A stretch of DNA of 64,000 nucleotides from Acanthornis magna (taxonomy: Eukaryota; Chordata; Aves; Passeriformes; Acanthizidae), in the NCBI GenBank assembly GCA_036785705.1, contig JAWUZG010000018.1, forward strand, positions 6,545,501-6,609,500, written 5' to 3'. A model generated the notes under the pieces. That model was given only the letters and a program-made list of their open reading frames with translations. It had not been told where the DNA came from and did no database searches. Positions within the stretch are counted from its first letter, which is position 1. Every line of letters starts with the position of its first letter. Below are positions 25,068-37,400 of this stretch, piece after piece. The position numbers and the translations under genes were made by a program.

Positions 25068-25070
25068 GGG
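24997..25070 (+). repeat. Long poly-A tract ending in G6
   Basis: A13, GAAAAGAAAAGG, then 43 uninterrupted A (25,022-25,064) and GGGGGG (25,065-25,070). It resembles the tail of a retro-inserted sequence, but no AATAAA or recognisable cDNA precedes it within 100 nt. It may be an expanded mononucleotide repeat. The length is likely unreliable in assembly and polymorphic. Confidence 0.9.
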
Positions 25071-25582
25071 AGTCCAGCCAAAACCACAACTCATTTGGTA
25101 CTCTTTGCCAAGTTCTTTCTGCTCTCTGTGTGTGTATCCATTGAGTCTTGTGAGTTGAAGACCTGGAAGTGTCATTCAGTACCATTCTTTTACTGTCATT
25201 AAAGGACACAGATGCGACTCAAAATCATCTTGCTCTTGACTCATTGATCTGTAGATGACCCTCAGGTGCAGGGGGAAGGTCTTCTTTAAATTTGAAGAGT
25301 CTCTGCTTCTGCACCATTTTACTGAAAAGGAGTTTCTGAGTTTTGGGGGAGGCCTGGCAACTTCCCTGGGTAAGGTCCCAGTTAAATATGTTAATATCAG
25401 CAGACCTGGTTGAACAGGGTCAGGATTTTACCATGTTATCATAAGGGAAGAGCTAATGGCATTTCCTTTTTAAGTTTACTATTTGTTACAACTTGCCCCT
25501 GAAGGCAAGGGTGATTGAGGTTCTTTTTAATAGGTCTCTTGCCACAGATTAGAGTGAAACGACACTGAATGACTGCTGTTTA

Positions 25583-25626
25583 TATCTGTCTGTCTGTCTA
25601 CCCATCATCTATCTGTCTGTCTATTT
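25583..25626. repeat. TCTG/TATC tetranucleotide microsatellite
   Basis: Imperfect run of TCTG units (ATCTGTCTGTCTGTCTACC, then ATCATCTATCTGTCTGTCTATT) in intron 1. Mixed TCTG/TCTA units are typical of compound tetranucleotide repeats. Confidence 0.85.
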
Positions 25627-25799
25627 ATATAGGGATTATTTCAGAATAATGTGCTTGCAATGGAAAGGAGGTATTTTGGTTATTATCTATCTGTGGTAAT
25701 ATAACAGCATGAAAATATAAAGATACCACTTCAGAAAATATATAAGGAAAAGAAAGAATGAGGAAGAAAGGATAAGAGTAGATAGTGGAAAGGTATCAC

Positions 25800-26445
25800 C
25801 ACCCATCTAGCAAGGAGACTTGATTGTTGTTATTTGAGGTCCATTGGTTGAAGTGATGGTCTCCATCTTGATCAGTTGGGAAGAACCCAAAACACAAAGT
25901 TCAATGGGTTAATAAATGTTCAGGTTTGTTGGACGCCCCCTCCCTTACTGGGGGGCAGTTTCGCACTGTCTGATGTAACACTGTGGATCACATGCAGTCC
26001 TCTGGTGGAAGGCCCCAAAAATTAGCCAGGGGGCACTCTGAGGGTCTTTGATGGTTTATGACATCTTCTAAGGCATGAGAACAGCCTCTCATGCCAGTGT
26101 GGTTGAGCCAGTTGTGCCTCATCAGAAGGGATGAAAACCTTCAGGCCTATGTGTGAATGTTCTGGTCCTTCCCCAGGGAGAAGTTGTACAACTGAGCCTG
26201 TTATCTAAGGGAGGACATTGGCATGATAAAAAGCATTATCCCACCTCCTCAGGGACTGCTTCTTATCTGTCTTCTGCCTTATCTGACTCAAACCCCAGCC
26301 TGTAGCCTCTGGTGGTGGGCGCTCACCTGCTCTGCACCTGGGCTGTGACCTTGCAAACCTGACCTCGGCAAAGCACCCACTCCTGCTGCAAGTGGCTGAT
26401 GGTTTGACTCACTAGCCATTAATATTTCAGGCTCTCACGGCATCC
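25800..26445 (-). mobile_element. Probable ERV LTR-like repeat, family unassigned
   Basis: A roughly 650-bp block with clearly higher GC than its flanks and no coding frame. It contains CCCCCTCCCTTACTGGGGGGCAGTTTC and CAGTCCTCTGGTGGAAGGCCCC, and later GCATTATCCCACCTCCTCAGGGA. The length and composition resemble an avian LTR, probably on the minus strand. I cannot define TG/CA ends or a target-site duplication, so the limits and class are tentative. It could also be another repeat type or a unique GC-rich segment. Confidence 0.4.
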
Positions 26446-26800
26446 TAGTGTAGAAACGGTAGTGACTAAATAATAGAATTTTTAAAAAAATTATTTTATT
26501 TTTTTTACTCTGATAGGTTTTAAAAAACTGAAATGCACTGCTCAGGTTTGCTAGCACACTAAGTCCATGTTTCTATCAAACAGCAATGCCATCTTTAAAA
26601 TCCTGAGAGGTTGTTAACAGCCTTTGTGTGACTGTGATTTAGTAACTGATGAAGTCTGTGTAGAACCTGCTGCAGGCTGGAGCGGGATTGGATCAGGGTG
26701 CATGGCTTTGCATGGCTGTACTCTATGCACATATTCTAAGAAAAATGTATGTATATACAAACCACACATTTTGCTTGTGCTTTGAGTCATGATTTCAATC

Positions 26801-26950
26801 TCATAGAATCATAGAATGGCTTGGGTTGGAAGGGACCTTAAAGACACCTTCCACTAGACCAGGTTGCTCAAAGTCCCATCCAACCTGGCCTTGAACACTT
26901 TCAAGGAGGATACACAGCTTCTCTGGGCAACCTGTTCCAGTGCCTCACCT
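26801..26950 (-). mobile_element. CR1 LINE 3' fragment
   Basis: TCATAGAATCATAGAATGGCTTGGGTTGGAAGGGACCTTAAAGACACCTTCCACTAGACCAGGTTGCTCAAAGTCCCATCCAACCTGGCCTTGAACACTT is, in 150 nt overall, a well-preserved reverse-complement CR1 3' UTR. It is strongly 5'-truncated and noncoding. The low divergence suggests a younger copy than those at 16.3 and 28.6 kb. Confidence 0.95.
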
Positions 26951-28639
26951 CTACATCTGTTCTGCATCTATATAGCTATTCATCTATCTTAATCTCTACA
27001 TCTATTTGTTCTAACTACTTTGTACAGTAACCTTAGTTACCTTTCTCTTCAGTACTACATCATATATAGTGTGGAGATGTACTTTATAACCTCTAATACT
27101 TGGAAGAGCTTTTTTTAAAGAGTTTGTCTCGGTGCTCACCAAAAACCGTTCTGGAAGTTTCAAGTATGCTAAATCTTCAGTGATTTAATACCATATCTGG
27201 CTTTGTACTTTAGACAGCAGTAGGTAAAGATGAAAATGTGGCTGAACTCCACCTACCATATTCAGAAGTCTCAGAATCTACAAAGCTTAGATTTTCCTGC
27301 CACTGTCAGGAAATGTAAGTACATTCTGCAGTTTTGCACAAAAATTTCTGGGAACTGAAATTATGTGGATTTGTTTGTTAATTTTCTTTGGGTTTACTGC
27401 AATTCTGTTCATCAGCAAACCATATGCTATCCTTTAACCAAAAGAACAGATTTTCTGTAGCTACTATAGCTATTTAGAATTATAATTTTGTTCATTTGTG
27501 TAATGAGTTAGGAAATGTACTTGGAAATTCTCATGCATAATATGATCTATTAAATTTAAGGTTAAAATCGGGGTTAAAATTATCCTGTTGAATACTGTGA
27601 CCTTAATACTGTCTTTGCAAGTTTCCTTAGCAGCTTAATGTATTCGGATTTATCCTGAGTACAACTCATTTATTTTTCTTTCACCCTTTTTTGTCTGCTA
27701 TATGATTTACCCATGCTGAATATTGTTTTCTTTTAAATACTGTTAAGTCTTTGCTTGAAGCAAAGCTACTCTCCAGATTTTCTCTTGGAGGTAATTTGCT
27801 TCAGGCTACTTTTTAACTTTCTGAAATGCAAAATAATTGCAGTTCAGGTTTTAATTGTATGTCTTTTTCTCCTTTTCAAGAATATGCTGCCTGGACACAT
27901 CACTTTGTTATTTAAAGAGCTGATAAATGTGTCTAAGTTGTATTAATTTATGTGGCAATAGAATTCAAATTAATGCTAACCAGAAGATCTTTTAATGCAT
28001 GAGTAGTATGAAAGGTATAATTAAATCTCTCTGAAAAAAATTACAGGATATTTCATGAATGTCAGTAACATAGTTTTAGACCTTAAATAATTTTTCTTTG
28101 TTACAGATACTTTTCAGAGTTGTCTCTACCAAAACCTTAAAAAATGTGTATCTTAAAAAAACTAATTCTTCCCCTTCATTTGCCCATTTGGGTTTGTGCT
28201 TATTTTTAGGTTCATGTTGTCCTCCTAAATTATGCTTTTACAGATTCCAGAAAGTTCACCATGTCAGAGGGGTTTTTGAGCTATATGCAGAACATTTAGG
28301 TAAATACTTAAGCTGATGAAGAGTCTTCCTGTAGCTGGTGATTTCTGTTAAGAGCATCCCAGATTTCTTTGGGTGAGGACAAACCTGAAAGACTAACCTA
28401 CTATCAAGGAATAGACTATGGCAGAACAATTATCACAGTTGCATTTTTTTGGAAGAAAAAATGTGTGCCAAGTGCAGAATTAGTTCAATTAATCAGTCTT
28501 AAAAAAATGGTTAAGTTTGCAATAATCTGGTTCAGTCACTTCTGGAAGAGCGCGGAACTTTTGCTCACTGCTCAACATGTAGCCTCATCAGGGCAAGTGG
28601 AGCCTGATTTCGCTCTTTCTTCTGGCCATTTTCTTCTAG

Positions 28640-28830
28640 TGTTGGGCCAGCATGTGGTTTGCTGATGTGAGCCCACTGTCGGCTCATATTTGGCCTAGAC
28701 CCAGGATGACCACAGATCCTTTGCAGACAGTTTCTTTTCAGCCAGATGTCTGGAGCTCGTCCACTCCAACTGAAGAATTTTACACTTCTTGCTGAACCTC
28801 CTGAAGTTACTCAGCTCAGGGTCTATTTAG
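28640..28830 (-). mobile_element. Old degraded CR1 fragment, internal region
   Basis: The order of TTTGCTGATGTGAGCCCACTGTCGGCTCA, GACCACAGATCCTTT, GCCAGATGTCTGGAGC and CACTTCTTGCTGAACCTCCTGAAG follows the reverse complement of the CR1 ORF2 3' portion. In intact copies that region reads …CTGTCGACCAGCACCCCCAGGTCC…CTTGTTGAACCTC…. Divergence is high, so this is an ancient insertion with approximate ends. Confidence 0.6.
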
Positions 28831-28833
28831 ATT

Positions 28834-28857
28834 TTTGTTTGTTTGTTTGTTTGTTTG
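28834..28857. repeat. (TTTG)n microsatellite
   Basis: Six TTTG-type units in a row directly after the old CR1 fragment. It probably arose by slippage in intron 1. Confidence 0.9.
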
Positions 28858-31800
28858 ACACTCATTTCTTGCCTTGCCTTAGTTTGTAACTTGGAGGTGA
28901 AGCACTGAGTTTGTATCATTAGTTATCACTGTGGATATTTTTGATTGGCAATGTCTTGCAGTCCACAGTGCTCAGTGAACATACCCTAAGCTTGGCTAGC
29001 ACCAAAGTGAAATTTCTGTATGTTTTTTCATGAATCAGTGTACATTTTTGACTACCTCCAGCTGCCAAGATTGTTTGAAATACACCAAATAGCCTCAGGC
29101 ATTTCTGCTTCAAGAAAGACTTGTTGATTCTTTTCTTAGTGACAAAGATGGCATTTTTATCTGATATCTCAAATAGCAATGGTGGAAATTATATTTAGTG
29201 CGCAGTGGACTTGAAAGAAATCAATATTCTTTTTAGCTTGCATTAAAAAAATCATAGGTTCTTAGGAAAACCATAGCATGTAGTTTATTGAAACTGCCAT
29301 TTTTCCTTTCTCTGTGGGGACTATCGATTAAAGTTCAGGTACCAGCAGCATCATTTCTGGTTGAGGGAATAGAAGTATGGGCTCTGTAACAGTGATGACT
29401 GACACTGTTCAGCCATAGGTGCGAAAGGTTTTATTTTATTTCACCAGCTGTAGGTTGGTTGGAGAGACCCAGGTGGGCCTACAGCCCTGTCACGCCTGCA
29501 GGGAATGGGAAGGGTTGTGTTCCTGCACCACCTGAATGGTGTCCCTTGGGAATCCACTGCTGCAGCCATAGGTGCATGGATTCATTCATCTGGAGGTCTA
29601 CACAATGTACTTCTCACCATTTCTTCCAGTCATGGAGATCGAAAGGTGGATTTTCTTCATTTTCAAAGGGAAGATGAATGGTAGAAAAAGCAATGATTTC
29701 TATAGGACTCACAGGAAAATTTCTGGCAGAGGTGATACCTGAGTCCGGGGTTATATTAGAGTCCTTATATACACAACAGATCCTACACAATATTTAAACA
29801 AAGTATTCTCGGTTGGATATGGTGACAGGATGCATATTCATCCTAAAAATAGCATGTGCTTTCTGTCATGGAAGAGCTTTCTGTTTGAATTGGACTAATC
29901 TCTGGAATGTATCTTCCTCCTGAGACAAAGTTGTTTTCCTTTTGTGCTCCATGAACTACTCTCCCAGACAGTGAAAATGATCCTACCTATTAGAAATACC
30001 CCATATGGTTGAAGTGCCTCTTGAAGTGCTCGGTGTACATAGGTCAACATAGACTGTAGGGGAGGCTTGAGAACAGTAATTTGTGGGGAGAAAATCAGGA
30101 AAATATGAGCAAAGAAAAGGCTCTTTGAAGTATTTAATGCATATTGAACTGAAGGTGGTTATTTTTGAACATGTAAGACTTGTTTTTGAAATAAATGTAT
30201 GGGACCCTCAAAGTGTGAAAACCATGGCATGGAAATCTTTGTAGATTACTAAAGCAAAGAAACAAAAATCCGCACTGTGACCATTTCAGCTCTTGCTTTC
30301 AATTGTAGGGGTTCCCCTCCCCCTGGTTTCAGCATTTACCAGTTTGCATTTTAGTGGGGGTAAATGTATTAGAAGTCCTAGTCCTTTCAGTGATTATTAG
30401 AAGATATTGCCAAATATTTCAAAGTATTTGAATTATTTTCTCTGGAGATCTGATCAGTACTATCAGTGCGTTGTTACTATAATATTTAGATTATCCATGA
30501 GTCATGGCCTTTTGGGGACAGCTTTTTGGTGACTGAGAGGGCTTTGGGCAGCACCTAAGGTTGTCAGGTTCTTTTCATTTTGCTTCTTTCTGATGCTCAT
30601 TGTTCTTGCCACACAGAGAAAACGAGCAGATCTACTAAAATTCCTGTTAATGCTGAGAATAATCATTGTCTTAGATGGTGAACAGCACATCGATCTGTAG
30701 TGCCCAGAACAGATTTAGTCAGTCCTGTTTATTTTAACAAACTGGCTGTATCTTGTTTTATATTTCTATACTGTATTTATTAAATATGGTATTATATATG
30801 TGACCAGTTGTTATTTTTCTTGGTTATTTCTTTCAAATATTTTGGCCAAAGTCTGTTTATAGACACAGCTCATAGACAGTAATAATTATACTCCAGTTAG
30901 CAGATATTTAGACACAAACTGTTTCATTGCTTTGAAGGGGTTAGTATCTTGGAAACTGGGAACTTTAGAGAAAAACAGTATGCAGTAGCAAATTTAAAAA
31001 AACAACAAAAAAAAGAAAACAGACTATCTGGCATCTTTATTAAGGAAGTGAGTGATGCATGAGTCTGTTTTGCCCAAATAAGAAGTGAACAATACTATTT
31101 ACCCCTACATTTATTCTTCAATTGAAGTAATTCATGCAATACAAGTGGTGGGGTGGATTTGGTTAGGTTTTTTTTTCCTTAGTGGAGTTGCTCTGCCATA
31201 TTATAATCACGTTTTTCTTGTCTTGCTTTCCATGCTTTTCAGCAGTTCTGAATTATATATAAACCTCACATGTATAGGCTTTGTCTTGTCTCTCAGTTCA
31301 CTTGTAAGATTAACATTGCTGTTGACCAAAGTTAAGCAAATGCAATGAAGGCTGGTATTTTTCCAATTAATTATTGGAAATTGTTCCTGCCTGTGGACAT
31401 TAGCATTCAATGCACACTCATACCATAATAAAATGGTTGGTCATTAGCTTCCAGTCCTCAGTGTCTAAACTTGACATTTCCTCCAACAAAAAACATCATG
31501 GTACTCCTGAAAGATATAGAGATCAGTTTTGGAACAAACACACTTGTTTTAGTAGGGCTTTAGAGAGTTGGTTTGGAAATTGTAAAACATTGCATTCATC
31601 ACCATGCTCAAAAGGATGATTTATTCATGTATTTCACATGGAGTTATTTTTGTCTCTGTCTCTCTAATGGACTGCACTTTGGTACATACAAATCATTTGA
31701 ATGTGTCTTACTAAAAACTGGTGGCTGCAAACTGTTTTCCCAGCTGGAAACCATGAGAACTGTGGAAAGTTTCCTTTTCTCCTTTAAAAACGAAAAGGAT

Positions 31801-32370
31801 CTTTGTTAGGATTGATTCTTGTGGTAGTCCTATGTCAATTAATGTGGAAGTGAAATAAAATGCCTCTATGGAATGGGTTGGACAGGAGAAGCAAAATAAC
31901 TGTTCTTCTGTTGGGTAATTGATATAGTAATGATTTCTGTAAAGGAAATGTATAGAGAGCAGAAAATGACCATTTTGAAAGGGAGATAGAAGGGAGGGTC
32001 AATGGTAATTTGTTCATGTCAGAGTTGAGAGATTATTTTAAATATGATTTCCTTAATTATTTTATTTAGGCTGTCTCGTTATGCTGGCTCTCAATGACCA
32101 TATCTCAGCTTGCTACATAGGTAACTGGCAAGAGCATCATCAGCTCATGAACCAAAGAATCCAGCTTGCTGGCCGGGCAAACAAATGGAGCTCCATGGAA
32201 GACGTGAAAGCAATCCAAATACTTCAGTAGGAACTGGGGGTTCTTCACCACACCCCAAAATGTACTCGCTCAAATCAGGCATTTTCAAATTCATTTCTTT
32301 TTTCCTTCACTTGTAATGTGGGAGGTGCTGTCTGACAGCCCTGGAAATTAAGTCCTCTATTTCTCCACAG

Positions 32371-32462
32371 GACAGGTATAGCAAGGGCGGCAGCAATGCA
32401 AGCTTCCCCACACTGTCCTGCCAATGTTCCTCAGCCCAGTTCTGAAGAAGTCACTTCTGGAG
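32371..32462 (+). other. Candidate alternative exon of PPP2R2C in intron 1
   Basis: A 92-nt segment bounded by consensus splice signals. Upstream are a branch-point match CTGAC (32,332-32,336) with its A 35 nt before the exon, a pyrimidine run and TCTCCACAG|GA. Downstream is GGAG|GTGAGTGG. An ATG at 32,396 (G at -3) opens a frame beginning MQASPHCPANVPQPSS that stays open for 22 codons plus one base to the donor. That is the same phase-1 exit as the canonical exon 1, so it could join exon 2 in frame and replace the first 23 residues. If spliced after the canonical exon 1, the frame instead hits TAG within four codons, which would make it a poison exon. Alternative first exons are known in the paralogue PPP2R2B. 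Expression is unproven and chance splice-like sites do occur in introns of this size. Confidence 0.35.
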
Positions 32463-34114
32463 GTGAGTGGGTGGAAGGGTCTCTGTCTGTGCAGAGACTG
32501 CTGCAGGGCCATGGTTCCTGCAGGACAGGCTGTTGGACGGAGGCTGAGCCCTTGTCTCGAGTGAAGCAGCAGTTTTTAACAGATAATCAGTTTATGTATC
32601 ATAAAGCGGCGTGGGCTGGATTCATTGAGGTTGCATTATTCTGCTTGACTGCTGTCACATTTTGATATTTCTTTGTGGTTGGATGGCACCTGTACATTTT
32701 TTTTTTTTCTTTTTGCACTGTTTTGTCAATGCTTTATGTACACATCCATGAAGTGGCATGTGACTAACTGAATGCAGCCTGGTTGTAAATGTGATACAGA
32801 AAAGCTGTACTGGTGGCAGCCGTGTGTGCAAGAGGAGCTGTAGGGCACTAGACCAGGAGGCATGCTTTGAAATGCACCAGAAATTGATAAGAAAGTGTAT
32901 GTTGGTTTCCAGTATCTAAATGAATGATTAGGTTTCTGTTGCAAAGCCCTATCTTAACCATTTCTCTTTTCATAATTACTATGTAATTTAGATATTAACA
33001 TCAATTAAGCTGGTAAACTAATGTTCTTTTTTAGATTATTTCACAATTAATGAAATCTGCCTATCTAAAGCTAGACATGCAACATTCTACACTATATGAA
33101 AATAAAGAGTATGAATTGCAGTTACAATAGATAGTTGTCATCCAAACCAGAAATATGTGATAAATTATGTGAGAGGAATTAATGACTGATGCAAGTTTTC
33201 AGAGCAAAAATAATGAGTGCTTACCAATTTGGCAAATGAATTCTCCTATATGTTCCTGGAGTTATTTAAGTACTACATACTTCAAGTACAGTGAGAAGTA
33301 TTCAGTTTTCAGCCAAATTTACATCTCTTAAATACAGAAATAAATCTGAGAAAATGGGAAACAAAGGCTTAGCAAGGCTGTTAGGTCATGGTGAATTATT
33401 TTTCTAGTTTCAAATTCTGTGTGAAGGATTTGCAATGCCTTGGTTGCTATTTGTAGTTGAGGCCCTTAAGTCTGTGTACCTCTGTTTGTATGGCTGTTTG
33501 TAAACAGGTATGATAACAAGAGACAATAGTACAATTCAGTAATTGTATAAATTTAGTGTTGTTCCTGTGTGTTTCCACAGGATCATAGAGTAAGAAGAGT
33601 TCATTTTCCTAGTCAAAATAGACTTCCTGAAGGGTTTTCTTCATTTTTTTTCTTTAAAGGATATGAATCAGAATAGTATTCATTCCATATACCGCTAAAA
33701 CAGTTCCTGACTTTAATTTTTTTTTTTTTAAATTTTGTCAGATAGCAGGGGATATGGGCTTTGTTTCATAATTAAAATTAATGACAAAGTCCTGTTGAGA
33801 AGTCATTTGAGACTGATCCACAAAGTAGAGAACAGTTTGAGGATCCTTGTCATGAAAATACATGGCATTAGGATATTTGCTAATCAATCACCTTACTTAA
33901 GGTTTGTATGCTGCCAATAAATCATGGAATTTTTTTTTTTTCTCATCTCTATTGAATGCAGTGCAGATTGCTAATCTCTTACTGATGCTGAAAAAGCTGT
34001 AGAGAGGTCCAGAGTTGGCCTCCCACACACCTGAAGCCCAGAATTTCAGCTTAAACCTCCCTCTCTGCCATGTAAACCTTTGAAGATAATTATATCCCGT
34101 GTCACAATTAAACC

Positions 34115-34411
34115 TTTTTTTATAATAGACTTTATTTTAAATTCAAGTACAAAAATACAGTTAAATCATTGTCGGTACAAACACAAAAGAATGGTCATAC
34201 AGACTGTTTTCTTCACACAGTATTTATTCATACCACATTCATCTTTCTGTCTCTGCATCTGCTTTCTGTGAATACTAATTAATACAGAGTCTGATTTTTT
34301 TCTGCCTTTTTACACTGAATAGTGGTGATCTAAAGGAGCGCACTTGTAAACCAGCATATGACCCAGGGCATTCCAGGGCAGGATAATCCTCACGTCCTTG
34401 ATCCTAGAGTC
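34115..34411 (-). pseudogene. Possible 3' end of a retrocopy or antisense transcript
   Basis: Reading the minus strand, a 33-codon frame (34,411 to 34,310) with a protein-like C-terminus (…NALGHMLVYKCAPLDHHYSV, stop TAA) is followed by about 175 nt of AT-rich UTR-like sequence. AATAAA follows (34,131-34,136 on +) and then, 9 nt later, a short A7 tract. In-frame stops lie just upstream. The arrangement suggests the 3' end of an old processed cDNA or an unannotated antisense exon. I do not recognise the protein, and it may be coincidence. Confidence 0.22.
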
Positions 34412-37400
34412 CTAACTTATACAAATCTGTTGTTTCCACTGTGATTGTTTACATGAGGAGAGGCTTTGGCATTATGTTCATCATTACAGATCTCTATCTT
34501 AAGAGCTTCCACTTTATCAACTTGTCTTTACCTCCACTTATATCCTGGTGATTGTACAGCCTCTCAGAGCTTCTGCCCAGGGACTGGGAGTAGAGGAAAG
34601 AAACCAGTCTTTCCAGAGGGTATATAGATATCTTTTCTGAAGATGCAGTAAATTGGTTTGAGGCTTCAGGCTCAATTTACAAACTCTTTTTTTTTTTTTT
34701 ACCAAGAGCTAGATAACAGAGTTTAAGGGACATAGTCAGAATTTTGGATCAAATGTCAGAGACAGAGGTTGCAGACATTAAATAAGAAACACTTTAGGTT
34801 CACATTGAATAATGTATGGTCTTTGCACAGTTGGGAAACCCCCATGCTAAATGTTGTTCCTTTTTTGACTTTTTGTCTGAGAAGATAATATAGATCTGTG
34901 TTTATATTCGATCCAGAAGGGACTTTGCTTATTCCCAGTCTTCTGGAGATATCAGTCTAGAAAAGCAGGTTTGGAGCTAGGCTGGAGCCCATTGGTCTGT
35001 GTGTGATGATCTGAAGGAACTGTGTAATGTTAGATTGTTCAAAAGGAAGCATTTATTTGAGGCACTTAGAAATGTTTCGTGTGTCAACAATGGACTTCTA
35101 AAAATAAATAACTGAGATACAGCAGAAGGAAATGCCTTCTAATCAAAACTTTATGCCACTGGCATCTGTAAGTATAAGGGAGACTAAAGTACCAAAGCTA
35201 CCGGAAATGAAATCTCATTGCTCAACTGTGCAAGTGATTTCATAGACTTATCACATAGTTATCATGGGCTTCTATGATGTTACTGTTTAGAATTATTGGG
35301 ATTGCTGGGGGGAATTTATCACTTGTCTCTCTGGGTTTTTCTTAGTCCTTAGAAGGACTACGTTTTTACCCTCTGTTAAGTCTTTAGGTTCACAGTTTTG
35401 GTCCAGCAGTTTGTGACAAGATACCATTATCAATCAACAGCTGTATAACAGAGTATATGAAAAATGCCTGTTTTCAAGTTTGTTTAGTATTCTACAGCAG
35501 TACTATGGTGTCTGTAAAGGTTTAAGTGTTGCCACGCATGGAATTCATTGCAGAGCCATTGAACTCTTACAGGGCAGGGAATATATATATACTGTACACA
35601 CATAGAGCCAGCCCTGCCTAAGTCTTTGGATATTCTGGTGATACAGGTAATACATATTTATAGCAGACTCTGTGCAAGGCAAAACCAAGCAAACAGTCCC
35701 CCAAGTCCCACTATAACAATTCCACCATTTAATTATTTTCTTTTGAATGGCTAGAAAATTAAGGCCTACTGAAATTCCTTTCCAGAGTGTCACCTTTAAT
35801 CTTGTAGCAGAGCATTTGAACTCAGATGTGGAAAACAGTTCAACCAAAAAAATGCTGCATACACAGCAGTACAAAACATGAAAAGGTGATACAGAATGTA
35901 AATCCTCTTTCAGGAGCCTTATGAGAATGCCATCTGATTATCGTAATGACAACACAGGTCACCATCATCCTCTGTGTTCCATAAAATCCTGACTCGCAAA
36001 TGAGCTGAGTTTTCACAGTCAAACTATCAGATCAACAACAAAACCCCATGTGAATTGGCCTTTGATTTTGTCATTCTTCGATTCCTAGGAAGACTGATGA
36101 GATCTAACAGCTCAAGAGTATTGAGGTTGATGAAATCTAAATTTTCCATAAGTTTTTTCTACTTAAGTATGTAGCAAATGAAAAATAGCAGAGTAAATAC
36201 TGAGACTTTAAAATCATGACATTTTCTGGGGCAAAAGGAAGGTTTGTTTGCACTGTTTGCAGTTTCTTTCTTAGGCTCATCTACTCTGCATTTGGAGTTG
36301 ATAGTGAATTTCTCCTGCACTTTAATGGTTGTTGTGCCAGGAGGCTGTGGATTTTTGTAGATTTTCTTTTGCTTGATCAAATACTCTAGGCTCTTACAGA
36401 GAGATGAAGCAAATTAGGAAATGTGTTCTTTTTTAAAAAATACTTAAGAATGTGCTTCAGGAAAAAGAAAACTTAATTTGTTTTAAAGGACAGATGCATC
36501 TTAAAAAGCACTTAAATTTTAATCAATCTCTTAATTTTTATTAATCTCTAATGATAAAAGCCCCAGTGATTAAAATCCCAGGAAATTGATTTGAACTTAC
36601 AAGCTGAGTTGTTAGCTGGAATTTAGAGGTTTTGCTGTAACAGTCTATCAGATCCTATCTGTGTGTTAAGTGCTGAATGACCTTGTGCCATTTATATTGC
36701 TCTGTGGTTTGTCAAAAGAAAAAAAAAATATTAATTTGATAATTAAGTAGGAGAGAATGAAAAAATTTATTCTGGCAGTTTGTGACCAGGTTAGGAGAGG
36801 AATGTCCTGTTTGTTCTCTAGGATGGAATCAGTGGGGATAACTTAAGAATTACATTTATTCTGGGTAGCAAATTTTTTTTTTCTTTTGAATATTTTTGTA
36901 GTAGTAGTGTTTACACCAACATTGTCGGTTTGCAAAAAAGGAGTCTCTGTGAGAGCACAATGGGCAGGATTCTTTAACCTCCAGAATTACAGAAAAGCAT
37001 TCAAAAGAATTGATGTGTAATTGGAAAGGAAATTTTAACAGTAAGTAGGTTTTGGGGTTGTGTTTCTCTTAGGACTTTGGGTTGGTTTTAGTTTTTTTGG
37101 TTGTTTTAAATTGAGGCTTGGCTGCCAAGTTCTGAGTGGCTGGGAATAGTTTGAAGGTCTGTTTGGAAGTAATTGATTCAGTATTGTCTCCTGCCTGGTG
37201 GCTGATAGGTGGTGCTGTCCCTGATGGAGCAGAGGACGCTGGAACACTTTTGGGGGCCCTGTAGGGTGGTGCTGCCAGATAAATGCTGATGCTGCTTCTT
37301 CCTTCCCTCCCCCTGCTTTCTTCTGCACTTCCCTCTCCATAAAATATGCTCTTGGCTGAATGCTTCTGCAGAAGAAATCTCATGTTCTGGCCTGTGTACT

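Noticed and set aside
24828..25209. Frames of up to 115 codons with Lys or Phe runs
   Set aside because: Products of the 43-nt poly-A tract.
33579..33620. CACAGGATCATAGAGTAAGAAGAG resembling a CR1 3' end
   Set aside because: Similarity lasts only about 20 nt and does not continue into CR1 sequence.
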